Origin: an uncultured Oscillospiraceae bacterium | Lineage (GTDB): Bacteria > Bacillota > Clostridia > Oscillospirales > Acutalibacteraceae | DNA length: 64,000 nucleotides | Assembly (NCBI GenBank): GCA_958366985.1 | Contig: CATXDC010000001.1 | Location: forward strand, 1 to 64,000 | Reading direction: 5' to 3' | In this document: in pieces, positions 49,635 to 58,184 of the stretch | Layout: each line of letters opens with the position of its first letter | Numbering within the stretch: position 1 is the stretch's first letter | The notes under the pieces: generated by a model | The model's input: only the letters and a program-made list of their open reading frames with translations | What the model was told of the DNA's origin: nothing | Database searches by the model: none | Position numbers and translations under genes: made by a program

Positions 49635-49957
49635 ATATGGATGTAGAGAGATATTTTAAAAAAGGCGATCTCATTCCGGCAATTGTGAGAGAAGAGTCAA
49701 CAGGTGAAGTTCTGATGCTCGCCTACATGAACCGTGAATCCCTTGCAAAAACCTTTGAAACAGGTGAAACATGGTTTTACAGCCGATCACGTCAGGAGCT
49801 TTGGCATAAGGGAGCAACATCAGGTCATATTCAGAAAATAGTCGATATTTATACTGACTGTGATGATGATACCCTTTTAATAAATGTGGTACAAACAGGA
49901 GCTGCATGCCATACAGGCAATCACAGCTGTTTTTATAGAAAAATATGGGAGAAATAA
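49631..49957 (+). CDS. hisI: Phosphoribosyl-AMP cyclohydrolase
   Basis: A 108-residue zinc enzyme that opens the adenine ring of PR-AMP. The Mg site Asp-Cys-Asp-Asp-Asp and the zinc Cys/His motif Cys-His-Thr-Gly-Asn-His-Ser-Cys near the C-terminus are intact. It is encoded separately from hisE, unlike the HisIE fusion of many bacteria. The ATGA overlap with hisA couples their translation. Confidence 0.95.
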   Translation: MNMDVERYFKKGDLIPAIVREESTGEVLMLAYMNRESLAKTFETGETWFYSRSRQELWHKGATSGHIQKIVDIYTDCDDDTLLINVVQTGAACHTGNHSCFYRKIWEK

Positions 49958-49959
49958 AC

Positions 49960-50286
49960 ATGAACGATATTATTAAAGATTTATATGAAGTAATTCTTGA
50001 AAGACGAGCCAATCCTACAGAAGGATCTTATACCTGCTATCTTTTCGATAAGGGTCTTGATAAGATACTTAAAAAAGTAGGTGAAGAGTGCTCAGAGACA
50101 ATTATCGCAGCTAAAAACGGTGATAAGAGCGAGACTGTTCTCGAAATAAGTGATCTTATTTTTCATCTTCTTGTTATGATGGCAAATGAGGGCATCGAAG
50201 TTGAGGATGTTGCAGCCGAGCTTGAAAAACGCCGCCAGAAAAGCGGAAATTTAAAGAAATTTCACCAGGTTGACAAAAACAGCTAA
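49960..50286 (+). CDS. hisE: Phosphoribosyl-ATP pyrophosphohydrolase
   Basis: A 108-residue helical MazG-superfamily enzyme that hydrolyses PR-ATP to PR-AMP. The motif Lys-Val-Gly-Glu-Glu-Cys-Ser-Glu-Thr with a later Glu-X3-Asp-Leu supplies the Mg ligands. The ATG at 49960 follows GGGAG and the hisI stop by two bases. It is the last histidine gene, and no hisH or hisF follows. Confidence 0.94.
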   Translation: MNDIIKDLYEVILERRANPTEGSYTCYLFDKGLDKILKKVGEECSETIIAAKNGDKSETVLEISDLIFHLLVMMANEGIEVEDVAAELEKRRQKSGNLKKFHQVDKNS

Positions 50287-50300
50287 AAGAGGTGAGTGCT

Positions 50301-51593
50301 TTGGCTGAAGAGAAAAATATAGCCGCTCATCTGCCTAAAAAGTGGTTTAAAGTAGATAATGCCGGAAAAATCTTTCCTGGTCAGCGAACCGAAACATGGT
50401 CAAACGTGTTTCGGGTTTCTGTCGTGCTTAAAGAAAAAATAGTCCCTGAAATTTTGGAGCAGGCTTTGGAAGATGTGCTTCCGAGGTTTCCTTGCTTTGA
50501 TGTAAAAATCAAAAAAGGATTCTTTTGGTACTATCTTCAGGAGAATGAATATGCGGCTCCGCCTGTAATGCTTGATGTAAACAATCCCTGTCATAGAATC
50601 AAGTGGAATGAAAATAATCACTTTTTATTTAAGGTGTATTATTACGATAAGCGTATATCTGTGGATTTCTTCCATGTGCTTACGGATGGTTACGGCGGTT
50701 CTCTGTTTTTATGTACTCTTGCGGCAAGATATCTGACTTTATGCGGTCACGATATTTCCGTTGGCGGAAATGTGCTTGATATAAATGAGCCTGCCACGGA
50801 AGATGAAATAAACGATGCTTTTGTTAAGTTTGCAAATTCTAAGGCTAAGCTTAAAAAGTTTAATAAGTTTGTTTATCATGCCAAAGGAACAAAATTACCT
50901 AACCACAGAGTTAATATTACAACGGGATTTATGCCGGTGGATGCTCTTAAAAAGAAAGCGGCAGAGTATAATGCAACTATTACCGAGTTCTTAGGCGCTC
51001 TGCTTCTTTATATCCACTATCAGAAGCAAAACCGTGAGTGCTACAAGAAAAAGGATGTCAGTGTTCAGATTCCGGTGAATTTGAGAAGAACATTCCCGAC
51101 GAACACTTTCAGAAACTTTTCTCTTTGTTACAGTGTGCGTATTGATCCCAATATGGGAGAGTACACCTTTGAAGAGGTTGTCAAACAGCTCTCATTGTAT
51201 CTCAGATATATAAATAACGAAAAGCAGCTTAATGCTATGATTTCAAATAATTTAAAGCTTGAGTCAAATCCTGTAAGCCGTGTGCTTCCGCTGTTTATTA
51301 AAGATGCCGCTGTTGGTTTGTCATTTCTTCTCACTGGTGAACAGACAACAAGCGTACTTCTTACTAATTTAGGTGTTGTAAAGCTGCCAAAGGATATGGA
51401 GCCTTTTGTCGATAAATTTATTTTTATGGCAGGACCTGGTAAACTTAACGGAGCAAGATGCGGAGCTTCCAGCCTCGGTAACTGTCTGGCTCTTACTTTT
51501 GCCAATATCTATGCCGAATCAGATATTGAAAGGGAGTTCTTTACCTCTCTTGTCAAAATGGGAATACATGTTAAAGTAGAAAGCAACAGATAA
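50301..51593 (+). CDS. Condensation-fold acyltransferase (alcohol acetyltransferase-like)
   Basis: A 430-residue protein with the CoA-dependent acyltransferase/condensation-domain fold. The catalytic-type motif His-Val-Leu-Thr-Asp-Gly-Tyr-Gly-Gly (HX3DG) is near residue 120. The second half has Val-Asn-Leu-Arg-Arg near 258, similar to AATase/PapA proteins. The acyl acceptor is unknown. The TTG at 50301 follows AGAGGTGAG at ideal spacing; a GTG at 50292 would overlap that ribosome site. It runs directly on from hisE and precedes a zinc-ribbon membrane protein. Confidence 0.7.
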   Translation: MAEEKNIAAHLPKKWFKVDNAGKIFPGQRTETWSNVFRVSVVLKEKIVPEILEQALEDVLPRFPCFDVKIKKGFFWYYLQENEYAAPPVMLDVNNPCHRIKWNENNHFLFKVYYYDKRISVDFFHVLTDGYGGSLFLCTLAARYLTLCGHDISVGGNVLDINEPATEDEINDAFVKFANSKAKLKKFNKFVYHAKGTKLPNHRVNITTGFMPVDALKKKAAEYNATITEFLGALLLYIHYQKQNRECYKKKDVSVQIPVNLRRTFPTNTFRNFSLCYSVRIDPNMGEYTFEEVVKQLSLYLRYINNEKQLNAMISNNLKLESNPVSRVLPLFIKDAAVGLSFLLTGEQTTSVLLTNLGVVKLPKDMEPFVDKFIFMAGPGKLNGARCGASSLGNCLALTFANIYAESDIEREFFTSLVKMGIHVKVESNR

Positions 51594-51605
51594 GGAGGAT
51601 TTAAA

Positions 51606-52304
51606 ATGTCATACTGCGTAAATTGCGGAGTCGAACTTGATGAGAGCGCAATAGAATGTCCTCTTTGTTCTGCTCCTGTGCTCAATGCCTTTGAAGATGA
51701 ACCGGAAAAGCTCCCACCATATCCGGATAATACCTTTACCCCCAAGGCAAAGAATAAATATATGGGATTTTTCATCTCCATGTGTTTACTGATACCAAAT
51801 ATTGTTTTCGGAATCAGCAATCTGCTTGTGCCAAGCACGGGTAATTGGTCGCTTTATATAATTACATCAAGTGCGCTGTTCTGGATAATATTTATAGCAC
51901 CTCTTTTTATCACTAAAGCTCATCCATATGTGCTTTGGTTTTTGGATTCCGTATCAGTGGCACTTTATGCATTGTTTGTTATTTCAGATAATAAATCTCC
52001 GAGATGGTTTCTGCACCTTGCTTTACCTGTGATTATCTGTGTGTCGGCGTTTGCCTTGTTTATGCTTCTTTGGATGCGTAAGAAAAAACGCAAATGGTCT
52101 GAAATAACCATTGCCGTTTTTACTGAAATTGCAATTTTAAGTGTGGTTATTGATGGATTTTACAGTAATTTCTATGGCAAAGATGCGTTTTTGAGATTTT
52201 CTATTCCCATAGTAGCTTCCTGTGCAGCTCTTATAATCTTTTTTGCAATTGTTTCCGGTAACAAGCGCTTTGAGCTGTGGTTTAAAAGAACTTTTCATGT
52301 TTAA
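51606..52304 (+). CDS. Zinc-ribbon membrane protein (DUF6320-like)
   Basis: A 232-residue protein. Residues 4-22 hold a rubredoxin-like zinc ribbon, Cys-Val-Asn-Cys-Gly with Cys-Pro-Leu-Cys. A Pro-rich linker and then six hydrophobic helices follow. The family resembles DUF6320 and is often next to condensation-fold acyltransferases, as here. No catalytic motif is seen. It may organise or regulate the acyltransferase at the membrane, which is only an inference. AAGGAGG precedes the ATG. Confidence 0.7.
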   Translation: MSYCVNCGVELDESAIECPLCSAPVLNAFEDEPEKLPPYPDNTFTPKAKNKYMGFFISMCLLIPNIVFGISNLLVPSTGNWSLYIITSSALFWIIFIAPLFITKAHPYVLWFLDSVSVALYALFVISDNKSPRWFLHLALPVIICVSAFALFMLLWMRKKKRKWSEITIAVFTEIAILSVVIDGFYSNFYGKDAFLRFSIPIVASCAALIIFFAIVSGNKRFELWFKRTFHV

Positions 52305-52324
52305 TATTTGCGGAGTAAATTTAT

Positions 52325-53215
52325 ATGCGATATATTGTTGTTGACCTTGAATGGAATAATGCTTTCAGTCCAAAAAGCAAAAAAGCGATTAATGAAATAA
52401 TCGAAATCGGTGCTGTGAAGCTTGATGAAAATCTAGCAATAAAAGATACTATTTCGACTTTTATACGTCCGAGTGTAGGAAAAAAACTTAGTAAACGTGT
52501 TGTTGAGATGACCAGTATAACCGATGCTGATGTAGCGTCGGGTATGAGCTTTATAAACGCTGTAAAGCTTTTAAAGAGCTGGATTGCTCCTGATGACATA
52601 GTTATGACCTGGGGAGATACTGATATAAGGGTACTTGTAGAAAACTGCAAGGAATTTTCCTTAGGGGAAACTATACCGTTTTTAGGCAGATATCTTGATT
52701 TACAGAAATACTGCCAGTCGAAAATGGATGGTTCTTTTACCACTCAGCAGCTTGGACTTGCAGCTGCGGCAGATCTTCTGGGAATCAAGGATGATAAATT
52801 TTCCCATCACAGAGCTCTTGATGACAGTCTTTTGAGTGTTGAGTGCCTGAAAAAAGTCTTTGATGAAAATTCTCTTAAGAAAATGGCTAAAGACTGTGAT
52901 GAAGTATTTTATCGTAAACTTAATTTCAGAACTCATTACATATTGGATATTAACAGCCCGGCTATTGAGCCATCAGCCCTTGTCTGTATATGCGATGTGT
53001 GCGGAAAGCAGGCAAAGCAGCTTGATGACTGGAAAATTTCATGTCAGGCTTTTCAGGGGATTTTCAAATGCCAAAACTGCGGACGAAAATTTCGAAAAAC
53101 GGTGCGCTTTAAGCAATATTTTGATCATGTGGCTGTTTCTGAAAAAACATATGTAATAATTAAAGCAAAAACCGAAAATAAAAATGCAAAAAGCAAAGTA
53201 AATGCAGCTCAGTAA
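52325..53215 (+). CDS. DEDDh 3'-5' exonuclease with C-terminal zinc ribbon
   Basis: A 296-residue DnaQ/KapD-type nuclease. Catalytic Asp7 and Glu9 lie in Val-Asp-Leu-Glu-Trp, a further Asp near 100, and the His-His-Arg-Ala-Leu-Asp-Asp motif near 161 gives the last two ligands. After about residue 195 an extra module has Cys-Asp-Val-Cys-Gly and Cys-Gln-Asn-Cys-Gly pairs, a likely treble-clef or zinc ribbon for nucleic acid binding. It may trim RNA or DNA. The C-terminus is Lys/Asn rich. Confidence 0.82.
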   Translation: MRYIVVDLEWNNAFSPKSKKAINEIIEIGAVKLDENLAIKDTISTFIRPSVGKKLSKRVVEMTSITDADVASGMSFINAVKLLKSWIAPDDIVMTWGDTDIRVLVENCKEFSLGETIPFLGRYLDLQKYCQSKMDGSFTTQQLGLAAAADLLGIKDDKFSHHRALDDSLLSVECLKKVFDENSLKKMAKDCDEVFYRKLNFRTHYILDINSPAIEPSALVCICDVCGKQAKQLDDWKISCQAFQGIFKCQNCGRKFRKTVRFKQYFDHVAVSEKTYVIIKAKTENKNAKSKVNAAQ

Positions 53216-53229
53216 AGGGCTGCATTTTT
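53200..53229 (+). terminator. Terminator overlapping the exonuclease stop
   Basis: AAATGCAGC (53200-53208) pairs with GCTGCATTT (53219-53227) with a ten-base loop, followed by TT. The stop codon lies in the loop. Confidence 0.7.
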
Positions 53230-53402
53230 GCATATTTTATAGGAAAATGCAAATCACATAATCAGAAAATCCGTTTGTAAATTTATAATGTATTGTTAAT
53301 TTGTTCACAATTACACAATAAGTCGTGGCATTTGTTGTAATAATCGCACATATAAAGACAAAAAGTTTATATTAAATACCAATAGTTTTGAATTTTTCAT
53401 GA

Positions 53403-53411
53403 TGATATAAT
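53403..53411 (+). promoter_or_regulatory. Extended -10 promoter of the V-ATPase operon
   Basis: TGATATAAT gives TATAAT with a TG extension, about 44 bases before the first subunit start. No clear -35 is seen. The remaining 170 bases upstream are AT-rich with no gene. Confidence 0.5.
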
Positions 53412-53454
53412 AATCACAAATATTGCCAAACCTTTAATGAAGGGAAGTGAATTT

Positions 53455-53769
53455 TTGGCTGAAAAAATTGTTGATGAGATTTTAAGTGCAGAATCTCAAT
53501 CTCGTGAAGAAATCGCAATAGCAAATGAAAACGCTAATAAAGCCCTTGAAGAAGCAAAGGTTAAAGCGAAAAAAAGAGCCGAAGAAATGATAAAAGAAGC
53601 TTCCATAAAAGCAGAATTAATTATTTCTCAGGCTGAAAAAGAGGCTGAAGATATTTTGCTCCAGGCAGAAAAAAAGGCAATAGCTGAAAGTAAAAATATT
53701 TCCTGTATTTCTGAGGAAAAAAGAAAGCAGGCTGTTTCTTCTGTCATTGACTGCATTCTCAGAGAATGA
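53455..53769 (+). CDS. V/A-type ATPase peripheral-stalk subunit H (G-like)
   Basis: A 104-residue, highly charged coiled coil of Ala, Glu and Lys, as in AhaH/NtpF peripheral-stalk subunits that pair with subunit E. It is the first gene of the operon. I choose TTG 53455 after AAGGGAAGTGA. An ATG six codons earlier (53437) has no ribosome site. Confidence 0.75.
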   Translation: MAEKIVDEILSAESQSREEIAIANENANKALEEAKVKAKKRAEEMIKEASIKAELIISQAEKEAEDILLQAEKKAIAESKNISCISEEKRKQAVSSVIDCILRE

Positions 53770-53803
53770 AAAAGAGCATTAACAATAAAAGGAGGTGCGT
53801 TTG

Positions 53804-55807
53804 ATGGCAAAAGTGGCTATGAAGCAAATTGAAATTGCAGCTGTTTTGGAAGACAGTCAGCAAATCTTAGATTTGCTTCAGCGCAGGGGAATAGTTCAGA
53901 TTGAAGACTGTCGTGAAATCGACGGTCTTAATAAGCTTAATGTTTCACAGTCAGTTTCTCAGTTTGACCGATTTTTGGAAACAGCTAAGGCTGCAAAAGA
54001 GCTGCTTTTAAAGTACAGCAGTGAAGAGAAAAAATCTATGCTGGCGGGTTTTGCTCCGAGGCGCCAGATTACGGCATCGGAATTCATTGAAAAAAGCAAT
54101 GAAGCGGATGTTCTTTTAAATAAGTGCTATGAAATAAATGATTTAGGTAAAAGAATATCCGAAGATAAAGCTAACGCTGTCAGAAACGAAACCTTGGCGG
54201 AAAATATAGCTCCGTGGATTAAACTGGATATTCCCATGAATTTTACCGGAACTGAATTTTCACAGGGGTTCATAGGTTATTTTCCGTTTTCAATGACTAA
54301 AGATGAGCTTATGATAAAGCTTGCCGAAGAAGTTCCGGAAGCGGATGATATTGAAATAGAAATAGTCTATTCCGATGATACTCAGACCTGCGCAGTTGTT
54401 TTTTGTCTTAAAGAAAACGGCGAAACAGTAGAAAGAGCCTTGCGGTCGCAAGGTTTTGTAAAACCAACTGATGTGTCGCCGCATCTTCCAAAGGAGCAGC
54501 ATGATGCTTATCTTGCTGAAAAAAACAGACTGCTCGACGATATAAAGGCATGTGAGAAAAAGCTTTCACAGCTCAGCGAATATATACCCAAAATAGATTT
54601 TCTTATTGATTATTTTTCTGTTCGTTCTGAAAAATATGATGCAATCGGAAAGCTTGGGATCAGTGACCGTGTGTTTATTCTTGAGGGATACATTCCTGCA
54701 AAATACGGTGATAAGCTGAAAAATGAAATAGAAGAAAAGTTCACGGCTGCTGTTTCAGTGTCGGATACAGAGCCGGAAGATGAAAACGAACCGGTTCTTC
54801 TCAAAAACAACAGCTTTGCAGCTCCCGTTGAGCCAATTACGGAAATGTATTCGCTTCCGTCAAAAAAGGATATAGATCCCAACAGTATAATGGCGTTTTT
54901 CTATTATGTGTTTTTCGGAATGATGTTTTCCGATGCAGGTTATGGACTGCTTATGGTTATTGCAACGGCGTTTGTAATTTTAAAATACAAGCCGGAACGT
55001 CAAAAGAAAAACACCATGCTTATGTATATGTACTGCGGAATATCAACAATGTTCTGGGGTATAATGTACGGCAGCTTTTTCGGTGACATTATAAATGTTA
55101 TCAGAACCAATTTCCTGGGACTTGATTCAATAAGACTATATTTGTGGAAAGACCCACAAGGAAATGACCTTATGTCCGTAATGGTATACTGTTTCCTTTT
55201 CGGACTTATTCATCTGTTTGTAGGCGTTGCAATAAAGGGATATATGCTTTGGCGTGACGGAGATAAGTTTGGAGCATTCTGTGAGACAGTGCCGATTTTC
55301 CTTGCCGTTGGAGGAGCAGGACCCATATGTGCTGGAATGCTTGTTACAATACCAGATTCGGTTACTAATGTGTGTAAGTATCTTGCCATAGTGGGTGTAG
55401 TTCTAATAATACTCACCGGCGGAAGAAGCTCAAAGAGCATAGGCGGAAAAATCGGCGGAGGCCTTTACGCTTTTTACAATGTTGTATCAGGCTATCTGAG
55501 CGACATTCTCTCATATTCACGACTTTTGGCATTGGGTCTTGTTACAGGTATAATCGGTAATGTAATCAATATGATGGGAACTTTGCCGGAAAGCAAAATT
55601 ACAAAAGCGGTGCTTTTAATTGTTGTTTTCGCAATAGGTCATACCATAAACTTTGGTATAAATATTATCGGTGCTTATGTTCATACGAACAGACTTCAGT
55701 ATGTTGAGTTCTTTTCAAGGTTTTATGAGGGAGGCGGCAAAAAGTTCCGTCCCTTTAAGGCTAATACAAAAACATTAAGATTCAAGGAGGAAATTACTAA
55801 TGGATAA
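53804..55807 (+). CDS. ntpI: V/A-type ATPase subunit I (a subunit)
   Basis: A 667-residue stator subunit that lines the ion half-channels. Residues 1-340 are a cytoplasmic coiled-coil domain attached to the peripheral stalks. The rest has about seven or eight membrane helices. The conserved Tyr-Ser-Arg-Leu-Leu-Ala-Leu-Gly segment near 570 contains the essential channel Arg. AGGAGGT precedes ATG 53804. The gene overlaps subunit K by eight bases. Confidence 0.93.
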   Translation: MAKVAMKQIEIAAVLEDSQQILDLLQRRGIVQIEDCREIDGLNKLNVSQSVSQFDRFLETAKAAKELLLKYSSEEKKSMLAGFAPRRQITASEFIEKSNEADVLLNKCYEINDLGKRISEDKANAVRNETLAENIAPWIKLDIPMNFTGTEFSQGFIGYFPFSMTKDELMIKLAEEVPEADDIEIEIVYSDDTQTCAVVFCLKENGETVERALRSQGFVKPTDVSPHLPKEQHDAYLAEKNRLLDDIKACEKKLSQLSEYIPKIDFLIDYFSVRSEKYDAIGKLGISDRVFILEGYIPAKYGDKLKNEIEEKFTAAVSVSDTEPEDENEPVLLKNNSFAAPVEPITEMYSLPSKKDIDPNSIMAFFYYVFFGMMFSDAGYGLLMVIATAFVILKYKPERQKKNTMLMYMYCGISTMFWGIMYGSFFGDIINVIRTNFLGLDSIRLYLWKDPQGNDLMSVMVYCFLFGLIHLFVGVAIKGYMLWRDGDKFGAFCETVPIFLAVGGAGPICAGMLVTIPDSVTNVCKYLAIVGVVLIILTGGRSSKSIGGKIGGGLYAFYNVVSGYLSDILSYSRLLALGLVTGIIGNVINMMGTLPESKITKAVLLIVVFAIGHTINFGINIIGAYVHTNRLQYVEFFSRFYEGGGKKFRPFKANTKTLRFKEEITNG

Positions 55808-56270
55808 ACTCGGTTTAGTTTTAGCGATTTTAGGTGCAGTTATGGCTGCTTTCGGCGGCGGAGTTGGATCTGCAAAGGGCGTTGGAATTGTTGGTGAGGC
55901 GGCTGCCGGTCTTGTTGCAGAAGATCCTTCAAAATTCACTAAGGTTCTTATTCTTCAGATTCTTCCCGGTACACAGGGACTTTATGGTTTCATTACAGCT
56001 ATTGTTGTTATGATAAGAACAGGTATTTTTACAGGTGATGTTGCAGCTCTCACCACTGCTGACGGGCTCGCTTATCTTGCAGCATGTCTGCCCATGGCAA
56101 TTGTCGGATACTTCTCAGCAATCGGTCAGGCTCGTGTTGCCGCTTCAGGTGTAAGCGTTATCGCCAAAAAGCCGGAGGAGCAGAGTAAAGCTATGGTTCT
56201 TGCTGCTATGGTTGAAACATACGCAGTTCTTGCACTTCTTGTTTCAGTGCTCCTTATATTCAGCTTATAA
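55800..56270 (+). CDS. ntpK: V-type ATPase subunit K (rotor c subunit), Na+-binding type
   Basis: A 156-residue four-helix proteolipid, a duplicated hairpin as in Enterococcus hirae NtpK. The Na+ ligands of NtpK have clear equivalents: Leu55, Thr58 and Gln59 in Leu-Pro-Gly-Thr-Gln-Gly, Gln110 in Ile-Gly-Gln-Ala, and Glu139 in Val-Glu-Thr-Tyr-Ala. The first hairpin has no carboxylate at the ion site, as expected for V-type K. This predicts Na+ rather than H+ pumping. Confidence 0.93.
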   Translation: MDKLGLVLAILGAVMAAFGGGVGSAKGVGIVGEAAAGLVAEDPSKFTKVLILQILPGTQGLYGFITAIVVMIRTGIFTGDVAALTTADGLAYLAACLPMAIVGYFSAIGQARVAASGVSVIAKKPEEQSKAMVLAAMVETYAVLALLVSVLLIFSL

Positions 56271-56285
56271 TAAAGGAAGTTAAAT

Positions 56286-56870
56286 ATGGCTGGTTTAGAT
56301 AAAATAATTGAAAGAATCAGGAGCGATACCGAATCCCAGTGCAGGTCGATTTCAGAGACATCTGAAAAAAATATCCGCTTACTGACCGAAAAGGCTGAAA
56401 ACGAAGCCAAAATAAAAGCGGATGCAGTAATTGCCGCAGCACAGCGCGAAGCCGAGCTAATTAGAGAAAAAGCTGTATCAGGCAGCAGACAGAAAACTAA
56501 CCAGATTATGCTAGCTGCTAAGTCAGATACAATAAACGGTATTCTTTCAGAGGCTCTTGATATAATGAATAATTTGCCCGAAGATGAATACTTTGAAGCT
56601 GTATATTCACTTATTGTAAAATATTCGGAAAACAGAAAAAACGGAGTCATTTTCTTTAATGAGGAAGATTTAAAGCGTCTTCCTGATAATTTTGAAGATA
56701 AGCTCCGTTCTGCCGGATGCGATGTCATAATAAGCAAAGAACCTAATTATGAAATAGACAGCGGCTTTATTATGACTTACGGTGATATTGAAGAAAACTG
56801 CACTTTCGGTGCTCTTGCCGATGAAAAGCGTGATATTCTCAAAGAGAAAATTTGTAAAATTATTTTTTAG
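56286..56870 (+). CDS. ntpE: V/A-type ATPase subunit E
   Basis: A 194-residue peripheral-stalk subunit. The N-terminal half is a long charged coiled coil. The C-terminal half is a compact alpha/beta head ending in Asp-Ile-Leu-Lys-Glu-Lys-Ile-Cys-Lys-Ile. It partners the H subunit encoded first in the operon. GGAAG lies before the start. Confidence 0.85.
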   Translation: MAGLDKIIERIRSDTESQCRSISETSEKNIRLLTEKAENEAKIKADAVIAAAQREAELIREKAVSGSRQKTNQIMLAAKSDTINGILSEALDIMNNLPEDEYFEAVYSLIVKYSENRKNGVIFFNEEDLKRLPDNFEDKLRSAGCDVIISKEPNYEIDSGFIMTYGDIEENCTFGALADEKRDILKEKICKIIF

Positions 56871-56887
56871 TCAGGCGGTGTTAGATT

Positions 56888-57859
56888 ATGCGTGATACTG
56901 AATTTGCATATGGCGTTGCACACATCAGGGCACATGAGCTTTCACTGCTTACTAACGATAATATGGAGAGCATGATTTCTGCATCAAATTTAAATGAGGC
57001 GATTCGTGTCTTGGGCGATAAAGGCTGGAACACGGAAAGCAAAGATTTTTCATCAATGCTTCTTGAAGAGAGTGAGAAAAATTGGAACTTGCTTTGTGAA
57101 TGTCTTCCAGAAGAACATCTTCTTGATTGCCTTATTATTGAAAACGATTTCCATAATTTAAAAACAGCAATAAAAACTGTTTTTACGGGCGAAGATCCTC
57201 AGCGGTATTTTGTTTTTCCGTGTGTATATGATATACAGAAAATAAAGGAAGCAATTGCGAAGAAAGACTTTTCTTCTCTTCCTGAGTGCATGGCTGAAAC
57301 AGCACAGAAGGCGTATGATGTTTTAACACGTCTCGGCTCAGGACAGATGGCTGATATCATAATTGATAAGCAGGCTATGGATGTAAAGCTTCAAATGGCA
57401 GAAAAAAGTGATTCTGCGCTTCTTAAAAATGCTGTTGCCATGAACGTTGCCGCAGCAAATATCAAAATTGCGCTTCGCTGTATTAAAACCGGCAAAAGCA
57501 TAGATTTTATGAAAAAAGCTATGAGCGATGAATGTCCGATTATTGATATTGTAACTCTTCAAAAAAAAGCTCTCGAAGGAGAAGATGCTGTTACTTCTTA
57601 TCTTGAAGGCATAAAAGAATTTTCCCAGGCTGCATCATTTTTAAAAGAAAGCTCAACGCTTTTTGAAAAATGTCTTGATGATGCTATTATGGAAAAAGTT
57701 AAAGATGCCAAGTATACAGCCTTTGGAGTAGAACCTATTTTTGCCTATTATATGGCTCGTGAAGCAGAAATTAAAAATGTCCGTGTTATTCTTTCCCTTA
57801 AGAGGAACGGAATCTCTTCGGAAGAAATACGCAAGAGAGTGAGGGAAGCCTATGTATAA
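56888..57859 (+). CDS. ntpC: V/A-type ATPase subunit C
   Basis: A 323-residue helical subunit that seats the central stalk on the K ring. The opening Tyr-Gly-Val-Ala-His-Ile-Arg-Ala-His-Glu and the C-terminal Ala-Arg-Glu-Ala-Glu-Ile-Lys-Asn-Val-Arg stretch are typical. It overlaps the subunit F gene by eight bases, an arrangement conserved in these operons. Confidence 0.9.
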   Translation: MRDTEFAYGVAHIRAHELSLLTNDNMESMISASNLNEAIRVLGDKGWNTESKDFSSMLLEESEKNWNLLCECLPEEHLLDCLIIENDFHNLKTAIKTVFTGEDPQRYFVFPCVYDIQKIKEAIAKKDFSSLPECMAETAQKAYDVLTRLGSGQMADIIIDKQAMDVKLQMAEKSDSALLKNAVAMNVAAANIKIALRCIKTGKSIDFMKKAMSDECPIIDIVTLQKKALEGEDAVTSYLEGIKEFSQAASFLKESSTLFEKCLDDAIMEKVKDAKYTAFGVEPIFAYYMAREAEIKNVRVILSLKRNGISSEEIRKRVREAYV

Positions 57860-58166
57860 AATTGCAGCTATGGGAGATAAAGACAGCATCTATGGATTTG
57901 CATCAATAGGCCTTGATATTTTTCCTGAAACTGATCCTGTGTCTGCTGTGAAGACTTTGAGAACTATGGCAGAATCAGGGTATGCCGTTATTTATATAAC
58001 AGAATCTCTTGCTGTACAGATAGAAACAGAAATAGAAAAATATAAATCTGCTGCCGTTCCTGCAATTATTCCTATTCCCGGAGTGACCGGAAATAACGGC
58101 ATGGGTATGAAGTCGGTAAGCCGTTTTGTAGAAAAGGCTGTCGGCTCCGATATACTGTCAGATTAA
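57852..58166 (+). CDS. ntpG: V/A-type ATPase subunit F
   Basis: A 104-residue central-stalk subunit with a Rossmann-like fold. It shows Ala-Met-Gly-Asp-Lys-Asp-Ser near the start, Tyr-Ala-Val-Ile-Tyr-Ile-Thr-Glu in the centre, and Pro-Ile-Pro-Gly in the family-typical position. It binds subunit D and stimulates ATP hydrolysis. The E. hirae name for this subunit is NtpG; others call it AtpF/AhaF. Confidence 0.9.
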   Translation: MYKIAAMGDKDSIYGFASIGLDIFPETDPVSAVKTLRTMAESGYAVIYITESLAVQIETEIEKYKSAAVPAIIPIPGVTGNNGMGMKSVSRFVEKAVGSDILSD

Positions 58167-58184
58167 CAGAAAGCGAGTGTCTAA

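Noticed and set aside
56126..56737. 203-codon open frame antisense to ntpK and ntpE
   Set aside because: It spans the junction of two verified genes. Its composition (Ser/Ile/Leu/Phe-rich) is that of the complement of helical Glu/Lys/Ala-rich genes.
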